DNA of 64,000 nucleotides from Chryseobacterium sp. SSA4.19 (GTDB taxonomy: Bacteria > Bacteroidota > Bacteroidia > Flavobacteriales > Weeksellaceae), in the NCBI RefSeq assembly GCF_022601875.1, contig NZ_JAKVIP010000012.1, forward strand, positions 62,001 to 126,000. Direction: 5' to 3'. The notes under the pieces were generated by a model. That model was not told where the DNA came from, did not search any database, and saw only the letters and a list, made by a program, of their open reading frames with translations. Both the position numbers and the translations under genes were made by a program. Below, one piece after another: positions 63,322-64,000 of this stretch (its first letter is position 1; the number at the start of each line of letters is the position of its first letter).

Positions 63322-64000
63322 ATGGTAGAAATAAAAAAAGAAGGAATTATACTCAGAAAAACCGACTTAAATTTTGAAAACGAAGGAGTTCTGAATCCTG
63401 CTGTTATTAAAGAAAATGGCAAAATACATTTGTTTTATCGCGCCGTGGCCAAAGGTAATTTCTCAACTGTCGGGCATTGTGTATTGTCAGATCCGCTTAC
63501 GGTAGAAAAACGGTCAGATTCACCCATCATTGTTCCTGAATCTGAATATGAAAAACACGGTGTAGAAGATCCCCGAATTGTAAAAATAGATGATGTATTT
63601 TATCTTACTTACACCAGTTATGACGGCATCAATGCCTTAGGAACATTAACGACTTCAAACGATCTTAAATACTTTAAAAACAAAAAAATTATTGTTCCGA
63701 AAATTTCTTATAAAGAGTTTAAGCTTTTATCGGAATCAGAGGGTTTAATCCCGGATAAGTATAGAAGATACAATGAATTTCAAATCAATCATACTGACAG
63801 TGACCCCATCTTTTTATGGGATAAAAATCTGATTTTCTTCCCCAGAAAAATAAACGATAAATTTTATTTCATTCACAGGATAAGACCTGAAATTCAGATC
63901 GTCAGCGTAAAAAATATCGAAGATCTGAATTCTGATTTCTGGCAGGATTACTTTTCACATTTTAAAGCTCACATTCTTTTATCTCCGAAATATGATCACG
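63322..64000 (+). CDS. GH130-type glycoside phosphorylase/hydrolase, partial
   Basis: The frame runs off the window after 226 codons. It begins MVEIKKEGIILRKTDLNFEN and carries the GH130 five-bladed propeller signatures EGVLNPAVIKENGKIHLFYR and HGVEDPRIVKIDDVFYLTYT. GH130 enzymes phosphorolyse or hydrolyse beta-mannosides. The start immediately follows the 43-aa gene, implying an operon. Confidence 0.88.
   Translation, partial: MVEIKKEGIILRKTDLNFENEGVLNPAVIKENGKIHLFYRAVAKGNFSTVGHCVLSDPLTVEKRSDSPIIVPESEYEKHGVEDPRIVKIDDVFYLTYTSYDGINALGTLTTSNDLKYFKNKKIIVPKISYKEFKLLSESEGLIPDKYRRYNEFQINHTDSDPIFLWDKNLIFFPRKINDKFYFIHRIRPEIQIVSVKNIEDLNSDFWQDYFSHFKAHILLSPKYDH

Overview
The window is AT-rich DNA from a member of the Bacteroidota, most likely Chryseobacterium or a close relative (Flavobacteriia). 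This rests on the SusC/SusD pair, DUF6520, RteC, DUF4099 and DUF3853 proteins, several TAnnTTTG (-7 type) promoter boxes and the general absence of strong Shine-Dalgarno sequences. No rRNA or tRNA gene, complete insertion sequence or CRISPR array was seen. The species is inferred, not shown.

Most of the window is accessory DNA. 1-1570 holds a frameshifted DUF4099/DUF3945 gene typical of integrative conjugative elements (ICEs). 1949-15920 is a defence island on the + strand: a Septu-like ATPase/HNH pair (1949-4973), then a tight eight-gene run (5048-15920) of a Vsr endonuclease, two C5 cytosine methyltransferases, an HNH nuclease, a MutL/MORC-like GHKL ATPase, a Z1 helicase-like ATPase, a PD-(D/E)XK protein and an AIPR protein. 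The last four match the composition of the Mza defence system. 16115-17826 (- strand) is an unrecognised two-gene unit. 18011-18981 holds a small HTH regulator, an operator/promoter and a roughly 316-nt region that folds as a closed, multi-domain RNA; I could not assign it to a known RNA family.

18982-28140 is a SusC/SusD/S9-peptidase operon facing a - strand unit of a DUF6520 peptide, a MauE/DoxX-type membrane protein, an unlisted 54-aa protein and a small lipoprotein. A TPR-AraC regulator (28410) follows. 30169-34669 is ICE/plasmid machinery: RteC, DUF3853, an HTH protein, a replication initiator, an iteron-like array with exact 23-bp spacing, and a TOPRIM protein. 34737-37795 is an arsenic-resistance operon with a duplicated ArsR-type palindrome. 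37884-43588 is a damage-response set: DnaE-type polymerase, DinB, a XRE/S24 repressor and AlkB.

43560-52994 is mixed cargo: three serine hydrolases of the beta-lactamase fold, a Crp/Fnr regulator, a nucleotide kinase-like P-loop protein, lipoproteins and an AraC regulator. Two genes here (VOC, DUF421) carry single-base frameshifts and one short peptide frame carries an internal stop. 53092-53251 is a five-unit tandem repeat with an exact 32-bp period, next to two small ICE-type HTH genes. 54646-60980 is a Shango-like defence operon (TerB-type, DUF2791 ATPase, DEAD/DEAH helicase) preceded by a BRCT-containing partner.

From 61124 on, the content looks chromosomal: a decayed ChaA antiporter, small stress proteins, an AraC regulator, a lysine-rich 43-aa protein and the start of a GH130 enzyme that runs off the window.
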